Shown one piece after another: positions 26,183 to 37,603 of a stretch of DNA of 64,000 bases. The notes beneath the pieces were generated by a model. The model did not search any database. It worked only from the letters and a program-made list of their open reading frames with translations, and was not told the DNA's origin. The stretch spans positions 2,356,001-2,420,000 of the forward strand of contig NC_089423.1 in NCBI RefSeq assembly GCF_013426205.1. The letters run 5' to 3'. Both the position numbers and the translations under genes were made by a program. The number at the start of each line of letters is the position of its first letter. Within the stretch, counting starts at the first letter, position 1. The DNA is from Metarhizium brunneum. Taxonomy: Eukaryota > Ascomycota > Sordariomycetes > Hypocreales > Clavicipitaceae.

Positions 26183-27897
26183 GTCACCATCAAGGTCGAG
26201 TGCGAGGGATCCCGCCATTCTGTGCTGTGGCCCACTTGTCCGCTGTGAAGAGTTGGTGCATGTTCGTGGTGATCTGCGGAGGCATCCTTTACCAAACCAG
26301 GACTGGCCGTCATGGTCCTGGACGCGTCCTAGATGTGTTTCAAGACCATCTGCCTGGCACGTCGTCATGCTCTCGCTTAGCGATAGCCTTGAACCATTCC
26401 ACAGATAGGGACCAGAAGAGTGATTGAGCTTCGCAGTTCTGCTGGTAGGAATTGCCTGCCGAATCCTGCACTCATGTCTGATACGTGGAACTGACAAACC
26501 AAACTTATCCTCCACACCCTTTTTAGGACTAAAACCACCATAGCTTGGTAAGCCGATGCCGGCATGTTATACAATAAACGAATAAAGATTCCCCAGGGAA
26601 CCTGGACGTCATGGAATGGCAGGGGCTCCTCGCGGACGGGTGTTTGTCTTGGGCTCTGGAGTTCGGCGCATTAAACCCCCACATCTATCTCATCTATAGG
26701 ACTGTAGAGGAGGCAGCTGTCTGCTCATCCACGCCTAGGTATCTTAAAGTCCCGAGCAAAATGATTCTGGCCATTTTCTTACGATAACCGGTAGACAGCA
26801 CAATGGCGCTGAGGTACGATGGTGGGCCGGATCCCTCAGGTACCGATGTAGATGCTGTGTCTCGCTGTGGACGCGGCACGCATGGAAGCTTTCGAAACAA
26901 CTGCTAGAAGTGGCATTTCTTTCGTCGGTGGACGGCGTGCAACGACGACCGTCCAAGTCTTTGGGTTTGGGGGCCACCATGAGTTTGTGATGCGTTATTG
27001 GCCTCTGACGCCTCCTCACAGCCCTACGCCCAAGCCCCAGACGACTGAAGATCGGCCTAGCAAAACTCCCGACACTGTCCCAGTTTTGGACACCTGTGAG
27101 ACCCCAAGCAGCTATTTACGGTGCCTAGGCCTTGCTGAGTCCAAGGGCCCAATGCATGGTGCCAGCGTCGTGTATGGGTAGATTCAGGACAAATTTGCCC
27201 TGCACCTGTCGACACGATGTATGCATGTACAACAAAAGCAGTGATGGAGATTCTAGGTACTTTGTACGCTGGCCCATCGACACTTGAGCTTGTTCGGGGG
27301 CCACGGGGGCGGTGCCTCCGACAGACACACCCTCAACCTGGTGGAGGTCAACACCATGCCCGGCGACCCGCACGCCCCAAATGTCCTGGACTCCTGGAGT
27401 CCACGCCTATCTCCACCTTGAAGATACGCTGTGCCCCAAGGTGACGAGATCTGCCCCGAAAGAGCCAAGTGGGAGAGGGTGTGTGCGAGAATAAACGAAG
27501 GCCGCAGACATGGGTTGTACCGGGGTGCCTCTAATATAGACTCACATGGAGGGTGCTATGGGCGCTTTCTTCTGTACTCGAGAAGGACATGCTGTTGGAG
27601 AAACCATGTCGAGGTATATAATCAACTGCCCTTCCACTTCATCACGGCTCGTGCTCTAGCCCATCATTTTCACTTGCTTCACTACAAAGAGACAATTAAC
27701 TGGGCAAGTTGTTGGCCAGGCTGACTTACACTCATCTTTGAAACAACATTGACCTACTCCCAAGCGGTGTTCGCGGCTCTCCAGCAGGAGCTATCCTAGG
27801 CTTTGATAGCTCTCCTCTTCGGACAACGTTTTCGTTGTAAACGAACAGTATCGTTCCACCTCCTCTTGCTCCTGAGAAAACACTTTTCACAAGGACC

Positions 27898-28869
27898 ATG
27901 TTCGCCATGTCACCACCCGCCTACACTTATCCCCCTCCTCCGGCTTCTACCAGACATTACTCTGCCCACGGTACCAGCAGTGCCTTCAGCAGCTCCGCGC
28001 TTCCTGACGAAGATTGGACCAAGATCTCAGACCTTGCTGAACGCCGGAGGATACAAAACCGGATTGCCCAGCGCAACTACCGTAAGTGATGTTCCCTCCA
28101 GGCTTACTTGAGTCTGGAAGTCCGCTTTGCTAACACGGAGTCGTATCAGGCAAGAAGCTCAAGCGCCGCCTGGAAGACCTCGAGCGCCGAGCCGGTTCAT
28201 CTGATGACGGCGAGACGGAAAAGAAGCCTCAGTCAAACAACCCTAGCAAATCAAAACGCCAGTCGACTTCCAAGACGACAAAGCCATCCCCTCCCGCACC
28301 CACTGCCAAACCTATTCAAGTTTCTCAAGGCCAATTCACTCCTCCCATGGAGAATAACGAGGAAATGGTGGTCTTCTCAGCAGGATTTGAGAAGCGCGAG
28401 CGCTCAAACACTCCGCCGCTGTTCGCGTACCCGTCATACCCTGCCCCAGATGAGCTGTTGTTGGATCCTTATGCTTCGGCGCAACCCTACCCTTCTATCT
28501 CAGCTGCTGATCCCTACCCTCACTACCTGGCGGCTACCACGATGCCAGCAACTCTGCCAGCCATGACCAACTATCCCGATATAAAGCAATGCGACGACGG
28601 TTTGAGCCCATACCTCAATTACAGCTTCGTTTCTGGCGTCGACATTAATATGTCGAGTCATTACGATTCCTCCTCTGCTCATGTGAGTTTCACGAGGCAG
28701 CATCTCACTGTCCATTCAGACACGCCTTGCTGATTGTTTAAACAACCAGACACCCCCGCTATCTCACTCTTATGAAACGTCCACCTCATGTTCCGAGGCT
28801 GGCTACGAATACCCGACAACGCCGCTGTCAATGCCAGGGTCCCCTGGGATGATGCCGAGCCAACAGTAG
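27898..28869 (+). CDS. Small bZIP transcription factor, AP-1-like basic region
   Basis: Predicted nuclear DNA-binding protein of 278 aa. Exons are 27898-28081, 28150-28682 and 28750-28869; introns of 68 and 67 nt have GTAAGT/GTGAGT donors. The basic region reads ERRRIQNRIAQRNYR, then KKLKRRLEDLERR, matching the bZIP N-x7-R pattern. Intron 1 splits the last Arg codon of this motif, so splicing is needed to make it. The zipper is very short, with Leu heptads quickly lost to an acidic and Ser-rich stretch. The rest is Pro/Tyr/Ser-rich, and exon 3 ends with a PTTPLSMPGSPGMMP segment. In-frame ATGs at 27898 and 27907 are both possible starts. This short-zipper AQRNYR class is common in filamentous fungi; I do not assign an orthologue. 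The long gene-free DNA upstream fits a heavily regulated gene, which is inference. Confidence 0.88.
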
Positions 28870-30948
28870 ATCAGCCAGCGGCGGCTGAAAATAGCTGCAC
28901 AACCACCCCCAATCGCAATAAGGCACACAGGCTGCGTGCACCAACACTCGCCAGACCAGAAAAAAAATTAAAAATTCACATATCAGAAATATCCCCACTT
29001 TTGCCGCTTCATTGACGTTTGTCACGAGGGCACTTGGCAGCCTATAAAGTTGCCTTGCTCGGTCCCAACTCTGCATGAGCGCATATTTGTGGGTGTGCGG
29101 AACCTGTGCCTTGTCCGAGCTGGAAGGCTGCCGGTCGGTAACACAAAGGGACGGACAACAAAACACTGGGAAGGGCTGAGGCTATGAGAATCAATCATCT
29201 GTTTTCGGCGTTCAGCCGCGGCGCAGGGACAAGACACAGAGGGATACAGACAACCACCAGGCATTTACAGGGCGAGATTGAGACGGCTGATATTTTGGTT
29301 CACACCCCCCCCTCTCGCCGCTTGACATGCTTGGGGCTCGCGACAAGAGTGTACGACATGTGGTATGATGACCTTTGGGGAGGGAAAAAAAAACAACAAG
29401 ACGGGACCTGGGGGATAGCCCGGAGACTTTCATTGACTGTAGATTATTTCTACAATTGGTTAGGCGTTTTGGGGGAGTTGCTGCGCGGCGGCGACACCCG
29501 GTTATCTATTTCTTTTCAGGAGGATACCAAGATTTGACTTATTAGCGAGCTCCTTTTGGATATGAGTATACGTTAGATGTACATCGAATAATGAGAATAG
29601 AAAAGCACACGACGTGCTCTTGATCAAAAGTTGCCGGCTACGGAGTCCATGCGATGGTGGTTTGTCTGGCCCGGCGATTTGGTGAAGTGGTCTGGTTGGT
29701 GGGCACTGGAGCCATGAGGCTCTGAATCACGTCGGCGTCTTGGACGCATGGCATGGGCAACAAACGGCATTGATTGACATTTGGCATTGACACCGGCGAT
29801 GTTTTGGTTGTGACGTCGACGGGCTGTCCCGCGCGCCAGTTCTGCCTCCTCCGCACCCCTGGACCAAGAAACATTTGTAATGCATGCATGCATACGTCCA
29901 AGGCTTCTGACGCATCTGTCTCCGCTCCGCCAATACCTCCGACATTTCCTTCTTGTCTCGGAGTTCGCGAACAGATTGATATGTGTCACTTGTGACGAGA
30001 TGCAGGGCCCAGCGACGCCTCTGGGTGCTTCTGCCTCCCCCTCCCTTCGTGCCTTCCCCCTCCTTGGTGCTGCGGGACCCGACCTCGTTATTTTATTTTA
30101 TTTAAATTATTTTGGATGCGCATTCTCCAGAGCCCTGGGCTGAGGACGGGATGCGGTGCTCCCATTTTGCAAAACCCAGCGAGGGATTGGGTGCAACCCT
30201 CCCTGCGTTCAGTGGGCTGCGTGTCCAGGGCCCTTGACGACGACGTGCGTCCGCCTTTTCAGCCCGCCACCGAGCTGGTAGCATTCGACTCCATGGTCCA
30301 TACACTGGCGAACTAGGGCTCGTGTGCCTTGCGCCTTGTGCCTTGTGGTTTGAGGGTTTGCGGGTTTGAGGCGGGGACCTGGAGGGGGAGAGCCCTGGAG
30401 GCGCGTCTGCTTTTGTCTCTTGCTGCAGCGAAGCGAGGCGACAAGGTGTGCGAGCCGTTACTAAAACGTGGCCGATCTGCCTACTACTTGCTGTAGAATG
30501 GGAGGGCCATGGCCGGAGGAGGTATAGGAGACATTCCCACGAATGAAAGCCTGCGCCCGTGGGGGTGAATTGGGCGGATGCCACGGACTCTGGTGGCAGC
30601 ACTGGGAGGGCAACAGGAGGCTCTGCTGGGAGGGATGTGTTACACGGCTGCGTAAGAAAAGTTGGAGCACATGAGGAGAACCGCCATTACAGAGCACGCG
30701 ACAAGTGTACAGCACAGAGGGTGGTGAGCACAGGATGGCTCGGATGCGACACTGGGCACTGGTCAGCGCCGTGGTCGGTATGCCAGGCAGAAACCAAGCA
30801 CCAGACCACACACACATATGTACACACGCACACCCTCGAACACTGGACGAACGAACGGGAGGGAGATTGATTGAGGCTGTCAAGCCCCCCCCCCCCAGGT
30901 GGTGAACGTAGTCGGACAATTTCGACCGGCCATTCTGGCAGCGTTGAC

Positions 30949-30974
30949 AGAGAGAGAGAGAGAGAGAGAGAGAG
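30949..30974. repeat. (AG)13 microsatellite
   Basis: Thirteen perfect AG units stand in a gene-poor stretch. Confidence 0.95.
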
Positions 30975-33537
30975 CGACGCCTTGCAGTCGGCTTTCTGTG
31001 CCATGTTTCGGACGAGTCCAGACAAGGAAGACCGAGGAGAGACAAGGCGACAAGTTACAAGTGCATTTGCAGGGTCCTTGTCCTTGACCGGGGGGGAGGG
31101 GTGAGCGTTGTGGAATGGACAAGCTCAACCCGGTATTTCGAGTTTCTGCGCCAAGTGAAGAACAAAGGACGACTTCGTTTATAGATGGGCTTCTTGAATG
31201 GCCCGTTGGCCACAGTGACGAAACGGTTGAGAAATGGAGGAGCAAGACAGACGAGAGACAAGCAACACGTTGACAAGGCCTACCCAAAAACCGCCCGCCT
31301 GGAGAAGTGGCTTGTGTGAAGGGAGCGGACTGCGTGGAATACAACACACAATGCACCGTACTCCGTATTCAACGAGCAAAATACAAAATACTAGGCAGAC
31401 GGCATCGTTACAGCATACTCGGTACAGCAGGCGAATACTGACGACAGTGGCGGCAACGATGGTATGGGAATCAGAAACCTATGGGCGACTTGCAGGCTAG
31501 GCTGACTGGCAATTGAGAAGCTGCGCGGACATTGCAAAGGCATACTACTCCGTACTCCGTACTGTTGTTCGTGGTTGACGGGCCGTAAATCCGTCAAGTT
31601 CATGGGTCTCGGCTTCAAGAACAAAATGCTGACTGCGTGCCGCGGGGGGCAGGTTTTGGCAGGGGAGCCACGACGAAGCCAAGATGTGTCAAAGTGAGCC
31701 ACCCCTCGTCAGTCAGTCAGTCCCTTTGCGTGTGCGTACGTACTACCAGGACACTGTGCATCTGGGCACCTGGGTATGTATATCCGTCGAGCCCCGGTTG
31801 GCGAATTATTAGGTAGGTACCTAAGTTGTACATGTAGGTGGTTAGATGACAGGCTCCAAGAAAGCAAGGAGATGTGGGAAAATGGGGATGGGGATGGCGG
31901 GAGCATCGAGAGGGCAGAGCTGCCATGAGCGCGGAGCCGCACCGCGTGGGAACAGACAAGGACAGGGAGGGACGGCGCAGCAGGCACAAGAATGATACAT
32001 ATGTACATACTCCGTACATGCATTGTACATGCAGATGGCACTCTGAACAGATTAGACAATCAACATTGCCCACGCTGCAGCTAATCGAAGGCAGCATTAA
32101 ACGAACGAACCCACAGCTCATAGACCCAGCATTTGGGAGGCGGCCATAGTTGCCGCGTACGGACGATTAGCATTCCGCCCCCAAGGACATCATGTAGTAC
32201 ATGTATGTACAAAGGTAAAGGCCGAGGGCACTTGGACCTGGATGCGGCCAGGGACACGGACGTGGACATGTTCTTGTTGACCGTGATTGCTGGTTGGCTG
32301 CGGGTGCGAACAAAATGTGACGGCCAGCCATGTGGACGGGCTGTAGGGGGTGGTGCCGCGCCCCCAGGATGCAGACAGGGGCCGTAGGCCGTTTCTGTTT
32401 CTTTTCCTCCTTTTTGAATAGTATATCTTGCCATGACGAAGCGTTGATTTGGAATAACCAACACATGGTGTAGACCATGGCACGGCAAATTAAGGCGGTC
32501 GTGGACGGAGATGAAGCCGGCGAACAGGCAGACCGACTGGCGCCAGGGACAAAAGACATCCATTGATCACCTCCCATCCCACGTCGCCTGCCTCTGTCGC
32601 AATCCAACGTCCCCATACGGACCGAGCACGGAGTTCGGGCTTGTCGGTTTGCTGTGCTTGCCGGCCTCGTACGAGATACGACGTAGTAGTACTCCGTACC
32701 TACATAGGCGTTTAGTTACTGGCTTCGAGACACCGCGGTAATTGTCAATCCCATCTCTCCATACCCCGTAAACTACCCCATACTCCGTCTTCGTCATGAG
32801 ACACCAGCTGACTGCCTGCCTCGTCGAGTTTGTGCAGAGCCCATCCCAAGGGAGGAGGGGGGTGTATCGAGTCCAACAGAAATTATACTTTTGCCTGACA
32901 GAAGCTAGTGCTATCTGCCTGGCCTCTTGTTATTTTCGGTAGCGCTAGTACTGACGTAGCATTCGCGAAGCGTTTAGGAAACTTCTTGCGCCTCGCGTGC
33001 TGTTGTACTCCGTACTGTATGTATATACCACTGCTTGCCGCGCCGCACGCCCATGGCCACGCCTACGCCTACGCCTACGCCAGGCGGAGAACGGGCAACC
33101 GAATGCAGAATAGATACGCCCACATTGGATCAAAAACGAGCTTGTGTCCAATCACCGCGCTGAATGTACGAGCTGCACATTCGACAGAGTTGCGCCCCCC
33201 AATCGAACGATGGCGTTGGAGTTTTCTTGTTTTGGGAGCAGGCACCATGTTTGGCTCGGCAGTTTCCCACGTTGGAAACTGCTGGCTTGTTGCTAAGAAT
33301 TGTCTGCTGGGTCTGCCATGATTGATGGACCAAAGAAAACGGATTACGGAGCGATACGTGAACATGTTTAGAAACATGGACGACTAGACACCCCCGCCAC
33401 AAATCCCCATTGCAGTAACAGAGGAGGAGCCCTGATGCAGTTATCCGAATCTATGCAATTAGCGTGGTCCGATAAACGAGCTGGGCCGGGCTGGGGCTGA
33501 ACCTTGATCCATTTCCAACAGCCGCTGCATGTAGAAG

Positions 33538-33553
33538 TACTCCGTACTCCGTA
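33538..33553. repeat. Two-unit TACTCCG tandem upstream of CIA30
   Basis: TACTCCGTACTCCGTA lies about 80 bp before the CIA30 start codon, one of the few copies close to a gene start. Confidence 0.85.
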
Positions 33554-33632
33554 CAATGAGCTGTGAACCACTTGACCGCATACTACTGCAGGGAATAGCT
33601 TAATTGAGTAAACACCGGATTGGAGCAGCAGA

Positions 33633-34542
33633 ATGCCTGACCAGATCCTGTACCTCTACGGTGGAGATCGGTATGATTGTCCTTGACTCATTTTCGCGTC
33701 ACCGGCCAGTATTGTTCTCGAAACCCGAACATTTCCTCCGTCTTTCCCTGTTTACGCGCACCCCTCTCCATTTTGCACCTCTCGAAATGCCCTCACATTC
33801 AATCCCAACATTGATTCTCTAACCTGGCCTCTTGCAGACCGTGGGCCTCAGACACCTGGGTGACCTCGGACGACCGCGTGCGAGGCGGCGCCAGCCAGTC
33901 CTATCTCACCGTCGAGACTCCCCAGCATGCCCGCTTCCACGGCCACCTGGACACGACGGCCCTCGGCGGAGCAGGGTTCGCCTCTCAGCACTCGCTGGGG
34001 ACATTGTCGTTGAACCTCAAGGACTACGAGGGCATTATTGTCTCCATCAGGGGCCCGGACGAGGCAGACGGCAAGAAGTATGCCCTGACGCTGAAGAATG
34101 AGATTCTGCCTCGGAGGGACGACGGCCGTGAACAGAGCACCGTGAGCTGGGAGGCGGAATTCGTGGCCAAGAAGCCCGGCGACGTGAAGCTGAGATGGGC
34201 CGACTTCAAACCCACGTACCGGGGCAGGGAGAAGAATGATGCGGGCGAGCTGGATCTAGGGGACATCAAAAGGGTCGGGCTGATGATGAGGAGGTGAGTT
34301 TTGCCTGGATTGTTGCGTCCTGGCATTTGGGATGGGTGCTGACCGCGTGTAGCTTCTTTGGCGAGCAAGAGGGCGACTTTGAGCTGCACCTGTTTTCCAT
34401 CTCGGCATTCAAGCTCGTTCCGTACGAGACGGACAGTGTTGACGGCGATGAAAAGCAGCATCTGAAGGCACCGCATGGGGGATCAGAGGAGAGCGTCGGC
34501 AAAGAGAAGTGGTGGAAGTCATTGCTCTGCGGACTAGTCTAG
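33633..34542 (+). CDS. Complex I intermediate-associated protein 30 (CIA30 family)
   Basis: Assembly-factor family for mitochondrial NADH:ubiquinone oxidoreductase; several fungal members of the CIA30 fold are of uncertain role. Exons are 33633-33670, 33838-34293 and 34353-34542 (introns 167 and 59 nt), giving 227 aa. The 38-nt first exon encodes MPDQILYLYGGDR and joins to PWASDTWVTSDDRVRGGASQ, the characteristic opening of the CIA30 beta-sandwich. Later parts are YEGIIVSIRGPD, VKLRWADFKPTYRG and SFFGEQEGDFELHLFSISA across the second splice. No strong mitochondrial presequence is visible at the short N-terminus, so this may be one of the non-mitochondrial relatives. The tiny first exon is inferred from frame and motif fit and is well supported. 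Confidence 0.88.
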
Positions 34543-34962
34543 ACATTGCGAGTCGTCGTCAATCCACATACCTACAACAATATCAATACCATGCAAATTG
34601 TGCCGCGGCAAAACGCTGTCTGCGCCGTTGTTGATAGTACCAACTCTCGACGTCTTCATCGCCAAATTGTAAGTCTTCAAATCCGTCGACGCCAGCACGA
34701 TCTGCCCGCGGCCCGATCTGTGGGGCGATCGGAGCTAGGATCTCCCAAACACCAAAGCATCGTCAACCACTCCGGCGCCGCGATCGAGCTCCCGTCATGA
34801 CGACCCAAACCACCGAGCTCTGACGCGGTCGATGCATCTGCAGCATGCACGTCTAAAAAAAAAAAAAGAAAACAAAATCCCCAACAGCCCCTTGACTTGC
34901 CTCAACCCTCCTCCGTCTCCATCTCATCCAGCAAAACCGTGCACGTCGTCACTTCCGCGACA
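34543..34962. other. Intergenic, 420 bp
   Basis: This is the 3' flank of CIA30 and the promoter of the DUF1295 gene. It includes a run of 13 A at about 34855-34867 and a C/T-rich stretch just before the start codon. No gene is seen. Confidence 0.5.
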
Positions 34963-36125
34963 ATGCCCATCATCAACCGCCTCCTCCACATCACCAACTT
35001 CAAATCCCCTCTCCTCCGGACCATTGTTCCCTCCGTGGGGGCCGCGCTCGCCCTCCAACTCGCCGCCGGGCTGCCCAGCGTGCTCGCCTCCACAGAGCGC
35101 TTCTTCGACATCTCCGGCTCGCTCACCTTTCTCGCCGTCGGCGCACTCAGCCTGTACCTGCCGCACCTGCGAGGCCGCGCGGGAAATGCCACGCTGTCCC
35201 GGCTCGCCGCCTCCTGGAACTGGAGACAGGTGGTCGTGACGGGCATGGCCATGGCGTGGGCTGCCAGACGTACATCTCCCCCCCCCTTCCGCCCTTCCCA
35301 CCCCAGACATGTCCATCTATTCTCCTCTTCAATGCTTCCTTGTCCTGATGTTACGCGTGGGCAAGCGTCGCTAACGTCCGCACAGTAGGGGCGTACCTCT
35401 TCCGCAGAATCAGCCAGGACGGCCACGACCCGCGCTTCGACACGCTGCGCACGAAGCCGCTGCGCTTCGCGTCGGCCTTCTTCATGCAGGCCGTCTGGGT
35501 GTCGGTCATGCTGATGCCCGTCATGGCGGTGAACGCCGTTCCTGCCGCGGCGTTTGCGGCCGTGCCCCGGCTCGCCGTTACCGATGTGCTGGGCATCGGG
35601 GTCTGGGCGGGCGGCATCGCCTTGGAGACGGCGGCCGATGTGCAGAAGAGCAGGTGGGTGGAAGGGCGGAGGAAGAAGGAGCACGACGAGCAGTTTCTGA
35701 AGACGGGCTTGTTTAGGATGTGGTAAGTTTGCCTATCTCCCCCCTTGTCCCCTTGGCTTTCTGGACTCGGATAGGATGGGTTGGCTGCTACGGTTGTTGT
35801 TGTTTTTTGCTAATGATGGTGGGTGCCGTCTAGTCGTTTCCCGCATTACTTTGGCGAAATCTCCCTGTGGACGGGTCTGGCGACTACGTGCGCCGGTGTA
35901 CTCGCTCTGAAACCTATTCAATTGGCTCTTGGGTTCAGTACGCCGGCTGGGATTGTTGCCACGACGGCCTTGTCTTTTGTTGCGCCTGCGTTTTCGGGTC
36001 TCTTGCTTACCAAGGTTTCCGGTATTCCGTTGACCGAGGCACGACACGATGAAAAGTACGGCGGAAGAGCGGACTATCAGGAATGGAAGAGAAACACGCC
36101 AAAGCTTGTGCCCAAGTTATGGTAG
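34963..36125 (+). CDS. DUF1295 / steroid-5-alpha-reductase-like membrane protein
   Basis: Predicted multi-pass membrane protein of the DUF1295 family, related to the C-terminal domain of steroid 5-alpha reductases and methyltransferase-like membrane enzymes; the substrate is unknown. Exons are 34963-35269, 35386-35722 and 35834-36125 (introns 116 and 111 nt, the first with a CTAAC branch site), giving 311 aa. Hydrophobic segments occur near residues 20-40 (VPSVGAALALQLAAGLPSVL), 48-68, 80-103, 140-165 and in exon 3. Family motifs are RISQDGHDPRFD after intron 1, then RFPHYFGEISLW, GIPLTEARHDEKYGG and DYQEWKRNTPKLVPKLW at the C-terminus. Of two possible acceptors 3 nt apart, the earlier (CACAG, giving LGAYLF) fits the family better. 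The ATG at 34963 was chosen over in-frame 34897 because the protein then begins right before the hydrophobic region. Confidence 0.88.
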
Positions 36126-36370
36126 GGCTTGCGGACTGTGTAATATCCTGGACAGATGAATATGATTGGGGTTGGGGGAAAGCAAGGCTGTTGTTATATA
36201 CGTGCCAGTAAGCAGTGGTTGAAGTGGTAGATTTGTTTTATTTATTCCTGCATATGCTTATGCCTGCTGCCCTCTGTGAATTCCTATAATTTCTTCGATT
36301 CATGACCAATCCCATGGCGTTCGCAGTCCGTTGTTTACATTACAATATATTTAATTAGCGGGCCTTGCAT

Positions 36371-37603
36371 TTACTTGTGAAAAGATTTGACCTTTTCAAT
36401 CTCGTCATAGCTGCCCATGAAAATGCCCGAGCGGTCGTGGATATGCTCGGGATCGACCTCCATCATGCGCTTCATGTTGCTGTCGAGAGCTTGGCCACCA
36501 GCTATTACTCATATATTAGCATGTCTCATGAAGCAAAATGTAGCACCTGAAAAAAAAGAGGGGACAAAGAGAGAGGCATCATAGAAGCTTACCATTCTCA
36601 AAAACCATGGCCATGGGCGCGCATTCATACAAAATACGCAGCTTGCCCTTGGGGCTCTTCTTGTCGGCAGGATAGGCAAAGATGCCGCCATACAGCAGCG
36701 TTCTATACGCATCGGCCACCATGGAGCCAATGTATCTCGAAGAATACGGCTTTCCATTGGACTGGGCCTGCTTCAACGAGTTAAAGTAGCTAATGGTGTT
36801 CTCCTCCCAGTACAGAGAGTTGCCTTCGTTGACGGAGTAAATGGCCCTCGACTTGGGGATGCGCATGTTGGGGTGCGTCAGGATGAACTCGCCAATGCCG
36901 TTGTCGAGCGTGAAGCCGTTGACGGAGCTGTTCTTCATGGTGAGCACCAGTTGCGACGAGGCGCCGTACATGGTGAAGCCAGCGGCGATGAGCTCGGTGC
37001 CGGGCTTGAGGATGTCCTCCTTGCGGGCCGTGGAGCCCTCGGGGAGCTTGTGGATGGCAAAGATGGTGCCGACGGAGACACCGGCGTCGAGGTTGGAAGA
37101 GCCGTCAATGGGGTCGCACGCAACGGCGTAGCGGGAGCCCGTGGCATTCTCAAAGTAGATGATGTCTTCTTCCTCTTCGGAGACGAGCAGAGCGCACTTG
37201 TTGGACGAGCGCATGGCCTCGATGAAGAGGTCGTTTGAGATGACGTCGAGCTTCTTCTGCTCGTCACCCGTGGTGTTGGAGGAGCCGGCCAGGCCGGTGA
37301 GGTTGACGAGGGTTGCGCGGCGGATGTAGTATGCGATGGACTTGAATGAGAACTGGAGGGCATGGCAGAGTAAACTGTATGGGAGCAATATTAGTTTTTT
37401 TTATCCTTTTCCCTTTTTTTGCGTGTACCCTGCTCATGTACGTCCGAGGGGATTGCAAAAGGCAATCAACGTATCAACTTGAAATCGTGCACATACGTAA
37501 AGTCACCGCTGGCCTCCTTGTGCTTGGTCTGCTCCTCATTGAGGAACCGAGTCAGCGTCACAATGTTGGTGTTGACCTTTTCGCCGTTGCTGTTGTCCGC
37601 CAT
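36371..37603 (-). CDS. fbp1: Fructose-1,6-bisphosphatase
   Basis: Gluconeogenic enzyme hydrolysing fructose 1,6-bisphosphate to fructose 6-phosphate, cytosolic. Exons (minus) are 37603-37497, 37374-36593 and 36501-36371 (introns 122 and 91 nt), giving 339 aa, the normal family length. Exon 1 begins MADNSNGEKVNTNIVTLTRF and joins at GDFTLLCHALQFSFKSIAYY. The metal-binding signature CDPIDGSSNLDAGVSVGTIF is intact, as are GGIFAYPADKKSPKGKLRIL and YECAPMAMVFENAGGQAL across the last splice. The short third exon ends GSYDEIEKVKSFHK. Family knowledge: fungal FBP1 is glucose-repressed and induced on gluconeogenic carbon; no specific operator was identified here. The 1.9-kb upstream region is free of supported genes. 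Confidence 0.96.

Larger units (their letters stand above)
14709..27897. other. Gene-free region of about 13 kb
   Basis: I see no supported gene, tRNA, rRNA or transposase here. Open frames of up to 217 codons exist on both strands but overlap one another, lack family motifs, and have cysteine/arginine/serine-rich compositions typical of translated non-coding DNA. Base composition by eye is close to that of the genes, so this is not an AT-rich RIP-degraded block. It contains ten or more TACTCCGTA-type sites, GTACATAC/CATGTATG patches (for example 16907-16937) and a CGCCAT hexamer array at 26155-26182. It lies upstream of a transcription-factor gene, so a long regulatory region or unannotated non-coding transcripts are possible; neither can be shown here. 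Confidence 0.6.
28870..33632. other. Gene-poor region of 4.8 kb
   Basis: No supported gene was found. It contains (AG)13 at 30949-30974, C12 at 30885-30896 and at least seven TACTCCGTA-type sites between 31359 and 33553, some tandem. It also has TACATGTA/CATGTATG patches near 31996-32035 and 32195-32212. Open frames of up to 194 codons are overlapping and compositionally odd, partly created by the AG repeat. Confidence 0.55.

Noticed and set aside
25257..26515. Cluster of ORFs of 143-192 codons on both strands
   Set aside because: Mutually overlapping frames, one created by the CGCCAT repeat, with no recognisable family.
14709..27897. Idea that the gene-free tract is a RIP-mutated transposon cluster
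   Set aside because: The tract is not visibly AT-rich or TA-enriched, has no long repeats, and shows no transposase or reverse-transcriptase motif in any frame.
30461..31356. Minus-strand ORFs with long SLSLSL runs
   Set aside because: The SL/LS repeats are simply the (AG)13 microsatellite translated; no protein signal around it.
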